Assembly: GCA_014763545.1 (NCBI GenBank)
Contig: JACXVD010000017.1
Span: 23,893 to 87,892, forward strand
Direction: 5' to 3'
Length of the DNA: 64,000 nucleotides
DNA from: Sphingomonadales bacterium
Lineage (GTDB): Bacteria > Pseudomonadota > Alphaproteobacteria > Sphingomonadales > Sphingomonadaceae
Shown here: piece by piece, positions 26,815-37,439 of the stretch
Numbering within the stretch: position 1 is the first letter of the stretch
How the letters are laid out: each line of letters starts with the position of its first letter
Program-made: the position numbers and the translations under genes
Notes under the pieces: generated by a model
The model's input: only the letters and a program-made list of their open reading frames with translations
Told to the model about the DNA's origin: nothing
Databases searched by the model: none

Positions 26815-27821
26815 CACCGCCGCGTCAGCGCCGCTTCGCTTTCTTCCATCAGCTGCGCGATGATGTCGGCGACGGGTTCTTCCTTCGTCACCATGCCGAC
26901 GCTCTGCCCAGCCATGATCGAGCCGCTTTCGACATCGCCGTCGATCACCGCGCGGCGCAGCGCACCGGCCCAGAAATGTTCGATCTGCAGCTGGGCCTCG
27001 CCCATGTCGACCTTGCCTTCGTCGAGCAGGCGAGCGACCTCGATCTGCTTGGCGGTGAATTCCTCGGTGCCCTTGTTCTTCAGCGCACGCACGGGAATGA
27101 CCGGCAGGCGCGGGTCGACCTGCACGCTGGCCACCGCATCGCGGGCATTGGCGCGGAAAAACGCCTTCTTGAAATCGGGATGGGCGATGCTCTCGCTCGC
27201 GCAGGCGAAACGGGTGCCGAGCTGCACGCCCGATGCGCCCATTTCGAGATAGCCCGCCATCGCCTCGCCGCGGCCGATCCCGCCGGCCACGAACACGACA
27301 TGCTCTTCGGCCAGCGCGGGGAGGAATTCCTGGGCCAGCACGCTGGTCGCGACCGGGCCGATATGCCCGCCCGCCTCGCTGCCCTCGATCACCAGCGCAT
27401 CGCCGCCCGAACGCAGCAGCTTCTTTGCCAGCGCCAGCGTCGGCGCGAAGACGAGCACCTTGGCGCCGCCCACCTTGATCGCCTCGACGCTGCCCTTGGG
27501 CGGAATGCCGCCGGCCAGCACGACATGCGACACCCCGTGCCGCTTGCAGACCTCGATCAGCTCGAACAGTTGCGGGTGCATGGTGATCAGGTTCACGCCG
27601 AACGGCTTGGCGGTGCGCTTGCGCGTTTCGGCAATCTCGGTGTCGAGCAACTCGGGCGTCATCGCGCCGCAGGCGATCACGCCGAAGCCGCCGGCATTGG
27701 AAATCGCGGAAACCAGGTTGCGCTCGGACACCCAGCTCATCGCGCCGCACAGGATCGCATGCTCGGTGCCGAGGAATTCGGCGCCGCGCGCCATCAGGTG
27801 GGTCGTCTTGGGATAGCTCAT
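26814..27821 (-). CDS. Nitronate monooxygenase / enoyl-reductase-like FMN protein
   Basis: A 335-residue TIM-barrel flavoprotein of the 2-nitropropane dioxygenase (NMO) family. FMN-contacting segments include GAMSWVSERNLVSAISNAGGFGVI, LVIEGSEAGGHIG and GGIGRGEAMAGYLEMGASGVQLGTRF. These proteins oxidise alkyl nitronates or act as uncharacterised FMN oxidases. It heads a two-gene unit with the GNAT gene. The region 27822-28040 between it and katG is a divergent promoter region without a gene. Confidence 0.88.
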   Translation of the reverse strand: MSYPKTTHLMARGAEFLGTEHAILCGAMSWVSERNLVSAISNAGGFGVIACGAMTPELLDTEIAETRKRTAKPFGVNLITMHPQLFELIEVCKRHGVSHVVLAGGIPPKGSVEAIKVGGAKVLVFAPTLALAKKLLRSGGDALVIEGSEAGGHIGPVATSVLAQEFLPALAEEHVVFVAGGIGRGEAMAGYLEMGASGVQLGTRFACASESIAHPDFKKAFFRANARDAVASVQVDPRLPVIPVRALKNKGTEEFTAKQIEVARLLDEGKVDMGEAQLQIEHFWAGALRRAVIDGDVESGSIMAGQSVGMVTKEEPVADIIAQLMEESEAALTRR

Positions 27822-27941
27822 CCCGCGCGCTTAGGCTGGGCTGCGCGTCGCGGCAAGTGCGATGCACTACCGGGTCATTTGCGCGGCGGCCCGTGCTGTG
27901 CGCGCGGCCACCGGACGGCGGCGACGCTCACAATCCCATGA

Positions 27942-30221
<2,280 letters not shown>

Positions 30222-30276
30222 GGTCGCGCACTGAAACCCCCGCCGGGGCTCCCTCCCGTCCTGCCCCGGCATCCAT

Positions 30277-30314
30277 ACTCCCCGCAGCGCCTTACCGGGC
30301 TGCGGGGAGTTTTT
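30277..30314 (+). terminator. Rho-independent terminator after katG
   Basis: ACTCCCCGCAG (30277-30287) pairs with CTGCGGGGAGT (30300-30310), followed by TTTT. It separates katG from the converging LytTR gene. Confidence 0.92.
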
Positions 30315-30317
30315 CAC

Positions 30318-31118
30318 TTACAGCCAGCCCGCTTCCTTCACGCGGCCGACGGCATCGCGCGCAACGGGCGCAACCACCCCATTGGCCAGCACCAGCCTGA
30401 CATTGCGTCCATCGCGCTGAACGGATTCGACTGCCGCCCGCGCGACCCACCAGCTGCGGTGGACCAGCTGGCCATCGACATCCTCCAGTTCGGCCAGCGC
30501 ATCGCACATCCGCATCAGCACCAACGCCGAACCGCCGAGGCCATGCGCGCGGACATAGTGATCCTCCATTTCCAGGGCCAGCAGCCGCTCGGCAATGGCT
30601 GGCGGCAGACGCTCGAGGAAGCGGGCGCCCGGGCGCTCGTCAGGCCCTGGCGCACCACTTTCGCCAGTCGGCGGATTGTCATCGGCCAGAGCCGAAGTGC
30701 GTGATCCGAGGGCATAGAACAGCGCCGTCACGCTAGCCCCGATCACGAAGACATAGCCGAATGTCGCGATGAGCAAATCGAGCCTGGGCATGTGCAGCGG
30801 GCCGGGAATTTGCCGCACCAGTTCGACCACCACCGTCATCGGCACGGTGGCAATCACCGTCGCCAGCAGCCACAACAGCGGCTCGGGAAGATGCAGGCGG
30901 ACGGCCAGCCGCGAGGCAAGCCCGCCCACCGGTCGATAGAAGGCATAGCCCGCCCAGCCGAGGCCGAGCCAATAGACCAGTCGCTGCGAAAAAGGCAGCG
31001 CGAAGCTGCCGAACGGTCCGACCACTGCGAGCACCACGCCGATCGCGGTCATGATCGACAGGTCGATCACCAGCTTGCGCCAGAATATCACCGCTTCGCC
31101 GTTTTCGTGCCGCTCCAT
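30318..31118 (-). CDS. Membrane-anchored LytTR-type DNA-binding regulator
   Basis: A 266-residue protein with four predicted membrane helices in the first half (about 10-150) and a C-terminal LytTR domain (about 165-262): ALEMEDHYVRAHGLGGSALVLMR and VDGQLVHRSWWVARAAVESVQRDGRNV. Such membrane LytTR proteins usually control a neighbouring membrane-protein gene. It is divergent from the DUF2306 gene at 31274 with a 155-base gap containing the palindrome CGCGAAG-T-CTTCGCG. Confidence 0.88.
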   Translation of the reverse strand: MERHENGEAVIFWRKLVIDLSIMTAIGVVLAVVGPFGSFALPFSQRLVYWLGLGWAGYAFYRPVGGLASRLAVRLHLPEPLLWLLATVIATVPMTVVVELVRQIPGPLHMPRLDLLIATFGYVFVIGASVTALFYALGSRTSALADDNPPTGESGAPGPDERPGARFLERLPPAIAERLLALEMEDHYVRAHGLGGSALVLMRMCDALAELEDVDGQLVHRSWWVARAAVESVQRDGRNVRLVLANGVVAPVARDAVGRVKEAGWL

Positions 31119-31182
31119 CGCGACGAAGTTAGCGCCAACTCACGCTGCGTGAAATGGCAAAGCACCGCAAATGCGCACGTTT

Positions 31183-31197
31183 CGCGAAGTCTTCGCG
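31183..31197. promoter_or_regulatory. Palindrome CGCGAAG-T-CTTCGCG in LytTR/DUF2306 divergent region
   Basis: A perfect 7-1-7 palindrome in the gap between the divergent LytTR and DUF2306 genes. It could be an operator. The classic LytTR direct-repeat site was not obvious. Confidence 0.35.
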
Positions 31198-31273
31198 CGG
31201 CTGGCGCATGCGCGCTTGCCCACGAACCGGCCCCTGCCAAACCTCCGGCATCAACCACTTCCGGAGTATCACC

Positions 31274-31795
31274 ATGTCCCAGGCCGCCGCCCGCCACGCC
31301 AACCCGTTCGAGCTGTCCCGCCCCACCCGCGCGCTGGTGGCACTGGCCTGCGTCGGCATGAGCGGGGCTCTGGCGCTCGCGCTGGCTCGCATGGCAACGG
31401 GGGTTACGCCGGATCTGCCGGCCGCGAGGACACTGGCGGTGACGCTCCATATCGCAACCGTCGTCCCCGCTGTTCCCCTGGGTGGATGGCTCCTGCTGGC
31501 GCGCAAGGGCACTGCGAGGCACAAGCTGCTCGGCAAGGTCTGGGTCGCACTGATGGTGGTCACGGCGCTGTCCGCCATCTTCATCCGGCAATTGCACCAC
31601 GGTGAACTCAGCTGGATTCACATTTTCGTCCCGCTCACGCTCTTCGGCGCATGGCGTGCGGTCGCGACCGCGCGATCGGGCAATATCGCCGCGCATAAGC
31701 GGCAAATCGTCGGCATGTATCTCGGCGCGCTGCTGATCCCGGGGCTGTTTACCTTCGTCCCCGGGCGCATGATGTGGGTGTGGCTGCTGGGCTGA
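31274..31795 (+). CDS. DUF2306 family membrane protein
   Basis: A 173-residue protein with four hydrophobic segments and conserved His positions (HIATVVPAVPLGGWLLL, ARHKLLGKVWV, SWIHIFVPLTLFGAWRA, AAHKRQIVGMYLGALLIPG). The spacing of histidines on the helices recalls cytochrome-b-like membrane proteins, though the function of DUF2306 is not established. GGAGTATCACC precedes the ATG at 31274; the frame is open further upstream but lacks a ribosome site. Pairing with a divergent LytTR regulator is common and suggests direct control. Confidence 0.82.
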   Translation: MSQAAARHANPFELSRPTRALVALACVGMSGALALALARMATGVTPDLPAARTLAVTLHIATVVPAVPLGGWLLLARKGTARHKLLGKVWVALMVVTALSAIFIRQLHHGELSWIHIFVPLTLFGAWRAVATARSGNIAAHKRQIVGMYLGALLIPGLFTFVPGRMMWVWLLG

Positions 31796-31805
31796 ACGCG
31801 CCTGT

Positions 31806-32729
31806 TCAGGCGCACAGCCGGGGCCGCACAGCCAGCTCGTCTTCCCTCGCAACCCGGTTCGCGCCGCGCGCCCGGCCAAGCACCAGCGCCAGTTCGGCGC
31901 GCTGCAGCGTATCGTCGCCCGATCGCGCCAGCCGTGCCACGCCTGCGCTGACCGACAGGCTGACCTCTCCGCCGCCGCTGCCACACGCGGCTCCGCGGGT
32001 CGCGCTGGAGATCGCTTCGACCAGATCGCAGGCGAGATCCTCGGCGGCGACCAGACCGTCTGCCGGCATCAGGGCCGCGAACAATTCGTCGCCGATCCGG
32101 GCGACGATATGGTCGCGTCGCAACCCCTCGCGCAGGAAACCGGCGAAGGCGACCAGCAGCCGGTCGCCCTCGCTCGCCCCATGCCGCAAATTGAGCGCGC
32201 GGAATTGATCGAGCGAGAACAGTGCCAGGCTGCCACAGGCATCGCGGCGCACGAGATGGCGCAGCATGGCGGTGAAGGCGCGGCGATTGGCAAGGCCGGT
32301 CAGCGGGTCGGTCATCGCCGCGGCGAACAGGCGTTCCTCGAGCCGCCGACGATCGTCGATCGAACGCAATATGCCGATCGCTCCGCGGCTGGCGCCGCGC
32401 TTGTCGTGCAGTGCATGCAGCGTCAGCACATACCATGCGGCCTCGCCCGCGACGGTCTGCAGCTCCAGCTCGAGCGACGGGGCGACGCTCTCCCCCCCGA
32501 TCACCGACAGGCAATAGTCGCGCAAGGCGGCGGCGTGGCCGGGTGCCGCGAGATCGGCGATGTGGGGCGCAATCAGCATTTCGCGCGGAGCGAAGCCGAG
32601 CCGGGCCGCACCGGGCGATGCCTGCTCGATAAAACCTGCGCGATCGCATTTGATGAAGATGTCGCTGCCAGACTTGGCCAGCAGGCCATAAAATGCCGCC
32701 CCTTCGCGAAGGGTAAAATGCGCCCCCAT
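31806..32729 (-). CDS. PAS-GGDEF protein with degenerate active site
   Basis: A 307-residue protein with an N-terminal PAS-like sensor (about 15-125, including GLLAKSGSDIFIKCDRAGFIEQ) and a C-terminal GGDEF domain (about 140-300) starting DPLTGLANRRAF. The signature reads ARIGDELF in place of a canonical RxGGDEF, so one Gly is missing and cyclase activity is doubtful; it may bind GTP or c-di-GMP as a regulator. A GTG at 32747 is an alternative start. A palindrome covers the start region. It neighbours a PilZ-XRE protein. Confidence 0.82.
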   Translation of the reverse strand: MGAHFTLREGAAFYGLLAKSGSDIFIKCDRAGFIEQASPGAARLGFAPREMLIAPHIADLAAPGHAAALRDYCLSVIGGESVAPSLELELQTVAGEAAWYVLTLHALHDKRGASRGAIGILRSIDDRRRLEERLFAAAMTDPLTGLANRRAFTAMLRHLVRRDACGSLALFSLDQFRALNLRHGASEGDRLLVAFAGFLREGLRRDHIVARIGDELFAALMPADGLVAAEDLACDLVEAISSATRGAACGSGGGEVSLSVSAGVARLARSGDDTLQRAELALVLGRARGANRVAREDELAVRPRLCA

Positions 32730-32733
32730 ATGA

Positions 32734-32751
32734 TATAGTGCCCCCACTATA
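32734..32751. promoter_or_regulatory. Perfect palindrome TATAGTG-CCCC-CACTATA at GGDEF gene start
   Basis: An 18-base interrupted palindrome just upstream of the ATG at 32729 (or covering the GTG at 32747). Its position would block ribosome access or transcription if bound by a repressor, or form an mRNA hairpin over the leader. Confidence 0.55.
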
Positions 32752-32787
32752 GTCGTTGCCCGTCAGCAACCCGAAAACACAAATTCT

Positions 32788-32844
32788 ATATTATACGCGC
32801 TGCTCCGTCAGGCAGTTAAACAGGTTAACTAACGCGTATAATAT
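32788..32844. repeat. 12-bp perfect inverted repeat in AT-rich gap
   Basis: ATATTATACGCG (32788-32799) is repeated inverted as CGCGTATAATAT (32833-32844), 33 bases apart. Each arm contains a TATAAT -10-like hexamer, one on each strand, pointing outward. The minus-strand one could serve the GGDEF gene. The flanks are unusually AT-rich for this genome. Confidence 0.6.
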
Positions 32845-32915
32845 TCGAATCATTATGTTTTTTGATTAACCATATTCGAAGTGATGGCGAGTCATTTCGA
32901 GCGTCGTCGGGGTTT

Positions 32916-33569
32916 TCACAACTCGATCATGATCCGCACCTTGTCCGGCACGGTGCCGAAGGCCTGGGCAATGCGTTCACGGCTGCGCGCGACAAGTTCG
33001 ATCGCCTCGCTGTCGGGACCGTTTCCGGCGAGCGTTTCCAGCGGTACGTCGAGCGTTCCGGCAATCGCGGAGAGGCGGCTGCCGAGCGGCTTCGCCTTGC
33101 CCTGTTCCCACGCCCACACGGTCGGCTTGCTGACCCCCAGCCGGTCGCCCAATTGTTCGAGCGTCATGCCGCGTTCCTTGCGCAGGCGCTGGAGGCGGGC
33201 CCCGAAGGATTCGTCGGGCTGGGCCCCCAGCCCCTGCGGAAGCGCGAATTCCGCGTCGCTGCGCAACCGGGTCGCGCTCAGCGCGGCGGCACTGATCGCC
33301 TGGTCGAACTGGCAGCCGTAAAGCCTTCCGCTGGCCCAGACCACCCGCGCCGGGGTCAGCCCGGCGTGGGGCAGGTCGATGTCGATCACCCCGCCGACCT
33401 CCAGCGCCGCCTCGGTTTCGATCAGCAGGCCGGTGGTCGAGGCATTGTGCAGCTGCACCGGCACCGCCGCGGCCCCTTGCGGCACGCCTTGCGTCTCGAA
33501 ATGCAGGCTGCGCCGCGCCTCGCCGCGCTGCCTCGCTTCACCTTCGGTCAGTTGTGCCTTGATTACCAT
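32916..33569 (-). CDS. PilZ domain-XRE helix-turn-helix fusion protein
   Basis: A 217-residue protein joining an N-terminal PilZ-like domain (about 10-100) to a C-terminal XRE helix-turn-helix (about 122-180: RLRKERGMTLEQLGDRLGVS). Both c-di-GMP-binding motifs are present: RGEAR (Arg15, Arg19) and NASTTG (Asn42-Gly47). This suggests a transcription factor that reads c-di-GMP. GAGGAG lies about 12 bases before the ATG. The promoter area (33600-33650) has short palindromes such as ACGCATGCGT that may be autoregulatory. The GGDEF gene lies just downstream on the same strand. Confidence 0.82.
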   Translation of the reverse strand: MVIKAQLTEGEARQRGEARRSLHFETQGVPQGAAAVPVQLHNASTTGLLIETEAALEVGGVIDIDLPHAGLTPARVVWASGRLYGCQFDQAISAAALSATRLRSDAEFALPQGLGAQPDESFGARLQRLRKERGMTLEQLGDRLGVSKPTVWAWEQGKAKPLGSRLSAIAGTLDVPLETLAGNGPDSEAIELVARSRERIAQAFGTVPDKVRIMIEL

Positions 33570-33762
33570 TGCTGCAGACTCCTCGTCCGAGCACTCGGCT
33601 GGAATGGCTAAGGCAAGCTTACCCGAAATGGTCAACGCATGCGTAAGCACGCGGACAGGCGCGGTTTGGAGAGACGGCGCAATCCGCGCGATACGCGCGG
33701 GCATACGGCCCGCACCGGGGCCATCGAATGACCGTAAAATGCGAGTGCCCGGTGGGGCGCGA

Positions 33763-35043
33763 TCAGGCCGCTTCGTCGTCCGCGTCGAGGCCGTAGGCGC
33801 TATGCAGCACGCGCACTGCCAGCTCGGTCTCATCCTCGTCGATCAGCACCGAAACCTTGATCTCGCTGGTGGTGATCGCCTGGATGTTGATCCCGCGATC
33901 CGCCAGCGCCTTGAACATCGTGCTGGCAACGCCGGCATGGCTCTTCATGCCAACGCCGACGACGCTGATCTTGGCGACCTTGCTGTCGGTGATGATGCGG
34001 TTGAAACCGATTTCGCCGCGCCGGTCTTCCAGCAGCGCCTGTGCGCGGGCGAGGTCGGCCTGGGGCACGGTGAAGGTGACGTCGGTCTCGCCCTTGTCGC
34101 GGCCCACGTTCTGGATGATCATGTCGACATTGATCGACGCCTGCGCGAGCGGGCCGAAGATATTGGCCACCGCGCCGGGCTTGTCGGGCACGCGGGTGAG
34201 GATCACCTTGGCCTCGTTCTTGTCATGCGCGATGCCGGTGACGAGCTGGCGTTCCATTTCACCATCCTTCAGCAATTGTTCCATCTCCTCTTCGGAGACG
34301 ATCATGGTTCCGGGCAATTCGTCGGCAGGGGTCGCATCGTCGTCGACGAAGCTGGAGAGCACCTGCACGCGCACCCCTTCCTTCATGGCGAGCCCGACCG
34401 AGCGGGTCTGCAGCACCTTGGCGCCCACGCTCGCGAGTTCGAGCATTTCCTCGTAGGTCACTGCCTTCAGCTTGCGCGCGCGCGCCACGATGCGCGGGTC
34501 GGTGGTATAGACCCCGTCGACATCGGTGTAGATGTCGCAGCGGTCCGCGCCCAGCGCGGCAGCCACCGCCACGGCAGAGGTATCCGAACCGCCACGGCCC
34601 AGCGTGGTCACCCGGCCATCGGCGCTGATGCCCTGGAAACCGGGCACGACGGCGATCTCGCCGCCCGCCATCGCCGCGATCATCGCATCCGCCTCGATCG
34701 CCTCGACGCGCGCCTTGGCATGCGCTTCGACCGTGCGGATCGGCACCTGCCAGCCCAGCCAGCTGCGCGCCTTGCAGCCCATCGCCTGCAGCGTGAGCGC
34801 CAGCAAGCCGCTGGTCACCTGTTCGCCGCTGGCGACGACCACGTCGTATTCGGCCGGGTCGTAGAGCGGGTTCGCCTCGCGGCAGAAATTCACCAGCCGG
34901 TCGGTCTCGCCCGCCATGGCCGAAACGACCACGGCCACCTCGTGCCCGGCAGCCTGCTGCTTGCGCACGATATTGGCCACGCGCCGGATGCGCTCGGTCC
35001 CGGCCATGGAGGTGCCGCCGAATTTCATCACGATACGGGCCAA
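33763..35043 (-). CDS. lysC: Aspartate kinase
   Basis: This 426-residue enzyme phosphorylates aspartate in the first step to lysine, threonine, methionine and diaminopimelate. It starts with the KFGGTSMA nucleotide motif, has TTLGRGGSDTSAVA in the kinase domain (1-250) and two ACT domains (about 265-420), the sites of feedback by lysine/threonine. The length fits the monofunctional type. It is divergent from ubiG with a 53-base gap. Confidence 0.96.
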   Translation of the reverse strand: MARIVMKFGGTSMAGTERIRRVANIVRKQQAAGHEVAVVVSAMAGETDRLVNFCREANPLYDPAEYDVVVASGEQVTSGLLALTLQAMGCKARSWLGWQVPIRTVEAHAKARVEAIEADAMIAAMAGGEIAVVPGFQGISADGRVTTLGRGGSDTSAVAVAAALGADRCDIYTDVDGVYTTDPRIVARARKLKAVTYEEMLELASVGAKVLQTRSVGLAMKEGVRVQVLSSFVDDDATPADELPGTMIVSEEEMEQLLKDGEMERQLVTGIAHDKNEAKVILTRVPDKPGAVANIFGPLAQASINVDMIIQNVGRDKGETDVTFTVPQADLARAQALLEDRRGEIGFNRIITDSKVAKISVVGVGMKSHAGVASTMFKALADRGINIQAITTSEIKVSVLIDEDETELAVRVLHSAYGLDADDEAA

Positions 35044-35096
35044 GCGAAATCGTCCTTACGCTGGAATCGTCAACCGGGCGCTGCTAGCCATGCTGC

Positions 35097-35840
35097 ATGG
35101 CCAATGCAACTGTCGCAACTGAAACCATCCGTGCAAGCGAAGCTGCCCATTTCGGCGCGCTCGCCCGGGAGTGGTGGGATCCCAAGGGTTCCTCCGCGAT
35201 GCTCCACAAGCTCAACCCGGTGCGGCTGGGCTTCATCCGCGATGCGGTGGATTTCCATTGGGGCGGCGACACCGCAGGGGTGCGCCCGCTGGCCGGCAAG
35301 CGCGCGCTCGATATCGGTTGCGGTGCGGGGCTGCTGTGCGAACCGCTGGCGCGGCTGGGCGCGGCGGTCACCGGGGTGGACGCCGCAGCCGAGAGCATCG
35401 CGGTGGCGCGCGACCATGCGGCGGGCGGCGGCCTGGCGATCGATTACCGCGCAGGCGAGCTGGCCGCGCAGGCGCTGGGCCGGTTCGACCTCGTCACCTC
35501 GATGGAGGTGATCGAACATGTCGCCGACAAACCCGCCTTCATCGCCGAACTGGCGCGCCATCTTGCGCCGGGCGGGCTGATGGTGCTGTCGACCCCCAAC
35601 CGCACCCCGCAGGCAAAGCTGCTGCTGGTCGAAGCGGCGGAGCGAATCGGCATGGTCCCGCGCGGGACGCATCACTGGGCCGACTTCGTCACGCCGGACG
35701 AATTGCTCGAACTGCTGGCCGACGCAGGCCTGGCGATGGGCGAGCCGATGGGCATTGCCTTCTCGCCGATGAAGGGCCTGCACCTGTCGACCGGCGACCT
35801 GTCGCTCAACTACATCGTGACCGCGACCGCTCAGGGCTGA
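35097..35840 (+). CDS. ubiG: Ubiquinone biosynthesis O-methyltransferase UbiG
   Basis: A 247-residue SAM methyltransferase that performs both O-methylations in ubiquinone synthesis. It has the UbiG N-terminal ASEAAHFGALAREWWDPKG, the SAM motif LDIGCGAGLL and the typical SMEVIEHVADK and C-terminal SLNYIVTATA. Its 3' end overlaps the glycerophosphodiesterase gene by ten bases in convergent orientation. Confidence 0.96.
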   Translation: MANATVATETIRASEAAHFGALAREWWDPKGSSAMLHKLNPVRLGFIRDAVDFHWGGDTAGVRPLAGKRALDIGCGAGLLCEPLARLGAAVTGVDAAAESIAVARDHAAGGGLAIDYRAGELAAQALGRFDLVTSMEVIEHVADKPAFIAELARHLAPGGLMVLSTPNRTPQAKLLLVEAAERIGMVPRGTHHWADFVTPDELLELLADAGLAMGEPMGIAFSPMKGLHLSTGDLSLNYIVTATAQG

Positions 35841-36886
35841 TAATCCCCGCTGGCGCGCAGCAGCACCGCGGCGCCGGGATGGTCGGTGAAGATGCCGTCC
35901 ACTCCGGCCTTGACCAGCAGGCCCATCAGCACCGGGAAACCGCCGACGCCGGACGGGTTGTCATTACTGCGCAGCGCGGGCGGCATGAAGGCGTTCTCAC
36001 GCCGCAGCGTCCAGGCGTGGACCTGCAGCCCGGCTGCATGCGCATCGCCGACAAAGGCGCTCGGCGTGCCATCGGGCTGCAGGATCAGGCGCATGTCCGC
36101 CCCCACGGCATCGGCATAGGTCGCGACCAGCGCCAGCCCCTGCGGCGTCGCCATCTCGGCATAGGTCAGGTCCGGGCGATCCGCCGGGCTGCCTTCGGCC
36201 TCCATCAGCTGCACCAGTTTCAGCTTCGTATGCTGCCGCGCGCGCAGCAGCGGGTCGATCTCGAAGCACTGGATGAACACCGGATCGCCATGCTCGGCAT
36301 ATCCCGCCGCCGCGAGTTGCGGCAGCAGCGCAGCGACCATGTCGCGGCCCAGCGCGGCCTTGAAATACATCACATGCTTCATCTCGGGATAGATCCCGAT
36401 CCGGCGACCGGTTTCGGCTTCCTTGCGTTTCACCAGCGCGAGGATTTCGGCCAGCGTCGGCACCTCGAACTGCCCGTCATAGGCGGTGTTGTCCGGGCGG
36501 ATCGCGGGCAGTCGCTCCTTCGCGCGGAGCGTCTTCAGCTCGGCGAGGGTGAAATCCTCGGTAAACCAGCCGGTGACCTCCTGCCCGTCGATCAGCCTGG
36601 TCGCCTTGCGGTCGGCGAATTCGGGATGGTCGGCAACGTCGGTAGTGCCCGAAATATCGTTCTCGTGCCGCGCGACCAGCACGCCGTCGCTGGTGAAGAC
36701 AAGGTCCGGCTCGATATAGTCCGCGCCTTCGTCGATCGCGCGTTCATAGGAGGCGAGCGTATGTTCGGGCCGCTCCCCGCTCGCGCCGCGATGGCCGATG
36801 ATCAGCGGCACTGCCGGGTCGGCTGCCGCCGGGAGGGCAAAAAGCGCCGCGGCGATCGCGGCGAGCAGGAGGGTGAGTTGCTTCAT
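35831..36886 (-). CDS. Glycerophosphodiester phosphodiesterase, exported
   Basis: A 351-residue GDPD-family enzyme (GlpQ type) that splits glycerophosphodiesters into glycerol-3-phosphate and an alcohol. It has a signal peptide (MKQLTLLLAAIAAALFALPAAA), the catalytic IIGHRGASGERPEHT with its two His roles, and YIEPDLVFTSDGVLVARHEN with metal ligands. The C-terminal TIM-barrel block ends in GIFTDHP. An ATG at 36898 would add four residues; I prefer 36886 where the signal peptide begins. Confidence 0.92.
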   Translation of the reverse strand: MKQLTLLLAAIAAALFALPAAADPAVPLIIGHRGASGERPEHTLASYERAIDEGADYIEPDLVFTSDGVLVARHENDISGTTDVADHPEFADRKATRLIDGQEVTGWFTEDFTLAELKTLRAKERLPAIRPDNTAYDGQFEVPTLAEILALVKRKEAETGRRIGIYPEMKHVMYFKAALGRDMVAALLPQLAAAGYAEHGDPVFIQCFEIDPLLRARQHTKLKLVQLMEAEGSPADRPDLTYAEMATPQGLALVATYADAVGADMRLILQPDGTPSAFVGDAHAAGLQVHAWTLRRENAFMPPALRSNDNPSGVGGFPVLMGLLVKAGVDGIFTDHPGAAVLLRASGDYQP

Positions 36887-36929
36887 CGCGGGCACCATGC
36901 GCCGGGTTGCACCGAGGTCAAGCGGGGGG

Positions 36930-37439
36930 TCAAGCGGTCAGCGCCGCGATCACGCGGCGGACATATTGCTCGCGTGCTGCCCAGTCCCCGGCAATACGGG
37001 TGAACGGCACCCCGGCGCGCAGCAGCATCTCCTCCGCCACCGCAGCGAAGCGCGCGCGGCCTGCGTCGCTGCCGAACATGCGCGTGCCATCGGCCTGCCA
37101 TGGCGTGTCGGCGGCGAACAGCAGGTAGTGGTCCGCCTTGTCATAGGCGAGCAATTCGTCCGGCACTTCGCCGAACAGCATCTGCGCCCAGGCCGACGTC
37201 ATCAGCGGGTCGGTGTCGAGCAGGACCAGCGGCGGCCTGTCCGCACAGGCGGCGCGCATCGCCGCATCCTGCCCGCGCGCGATCGCCAGCAGATCGTCCA
37301 TGGTAAAGGCGGTGCCATGCTCCTCGGCGTAGGCGCGGCCATATTCGGGCACCCAGGGGCAGCCCAACTCGCGCGCCAGCCGCTCTGCCAGCACCGACTT
37401 GCCGGTGCTTTCCGCGCCGTGGAAACAGATGCGGATCAT
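36930..37439 (-). CDS. NadR-like AAA family nucleoside kinase
   Basis: A 169-residue P-loop protein starting MIRICFHGAESTGKS (Walker A) and containing LLDTDPLMT and DHYLLF, as in the ribosylnicotinamide-kinase domain of NadR. It probably phosphorylates nicotinamide riboside to NMN. Its start overlaps the stop of the pnuC gene by four bases, so transport and phosphorylation are coupled. There is no adenylyltransferase or DNA-binding domain, unlike enterobacterial NadR. Confidence 0.85.
   Translation of the reverse strand: MIRICFHGAESTGKSVLAERLARELGCPWVPEYGRAYAEEHGTAFTMDDLLAIARGQDAAMRAACADRPPLVLLDTDPLMTSAWAQMLFGEVPDELLAYDKADHYLLFAADTPWQADGTRMFGSDAGRARFAAVAEEMLLRAGVPFTRIAGDWAAREQYVRRVIAALTA

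Noticed and set aside
31798..31813. Small hairpin GCGCCTG-TT-CAGGCGC between convergent DUF2306 and GGDEF genes
   Set aside because: Too short and without a T-tract to call a terminator with confidence.
32862..33611. Plus-strand frame opposite the PilZ-XRE gene, downstream of an outward TATAAT
   Set aside because: No ribosome site or domain; the PilZ-XRE protein on the other strand is clear. A non-coding antisense transcript remains possible and is noted in the findings.
33600..33660. Short palindromes ACGCATGCGT and GTAAGCTTGCC upstream of the PilZ-XRE gene
   Set aside because: Ten-base palindromes are frequent by chance; reported only as a note in the gene entry.
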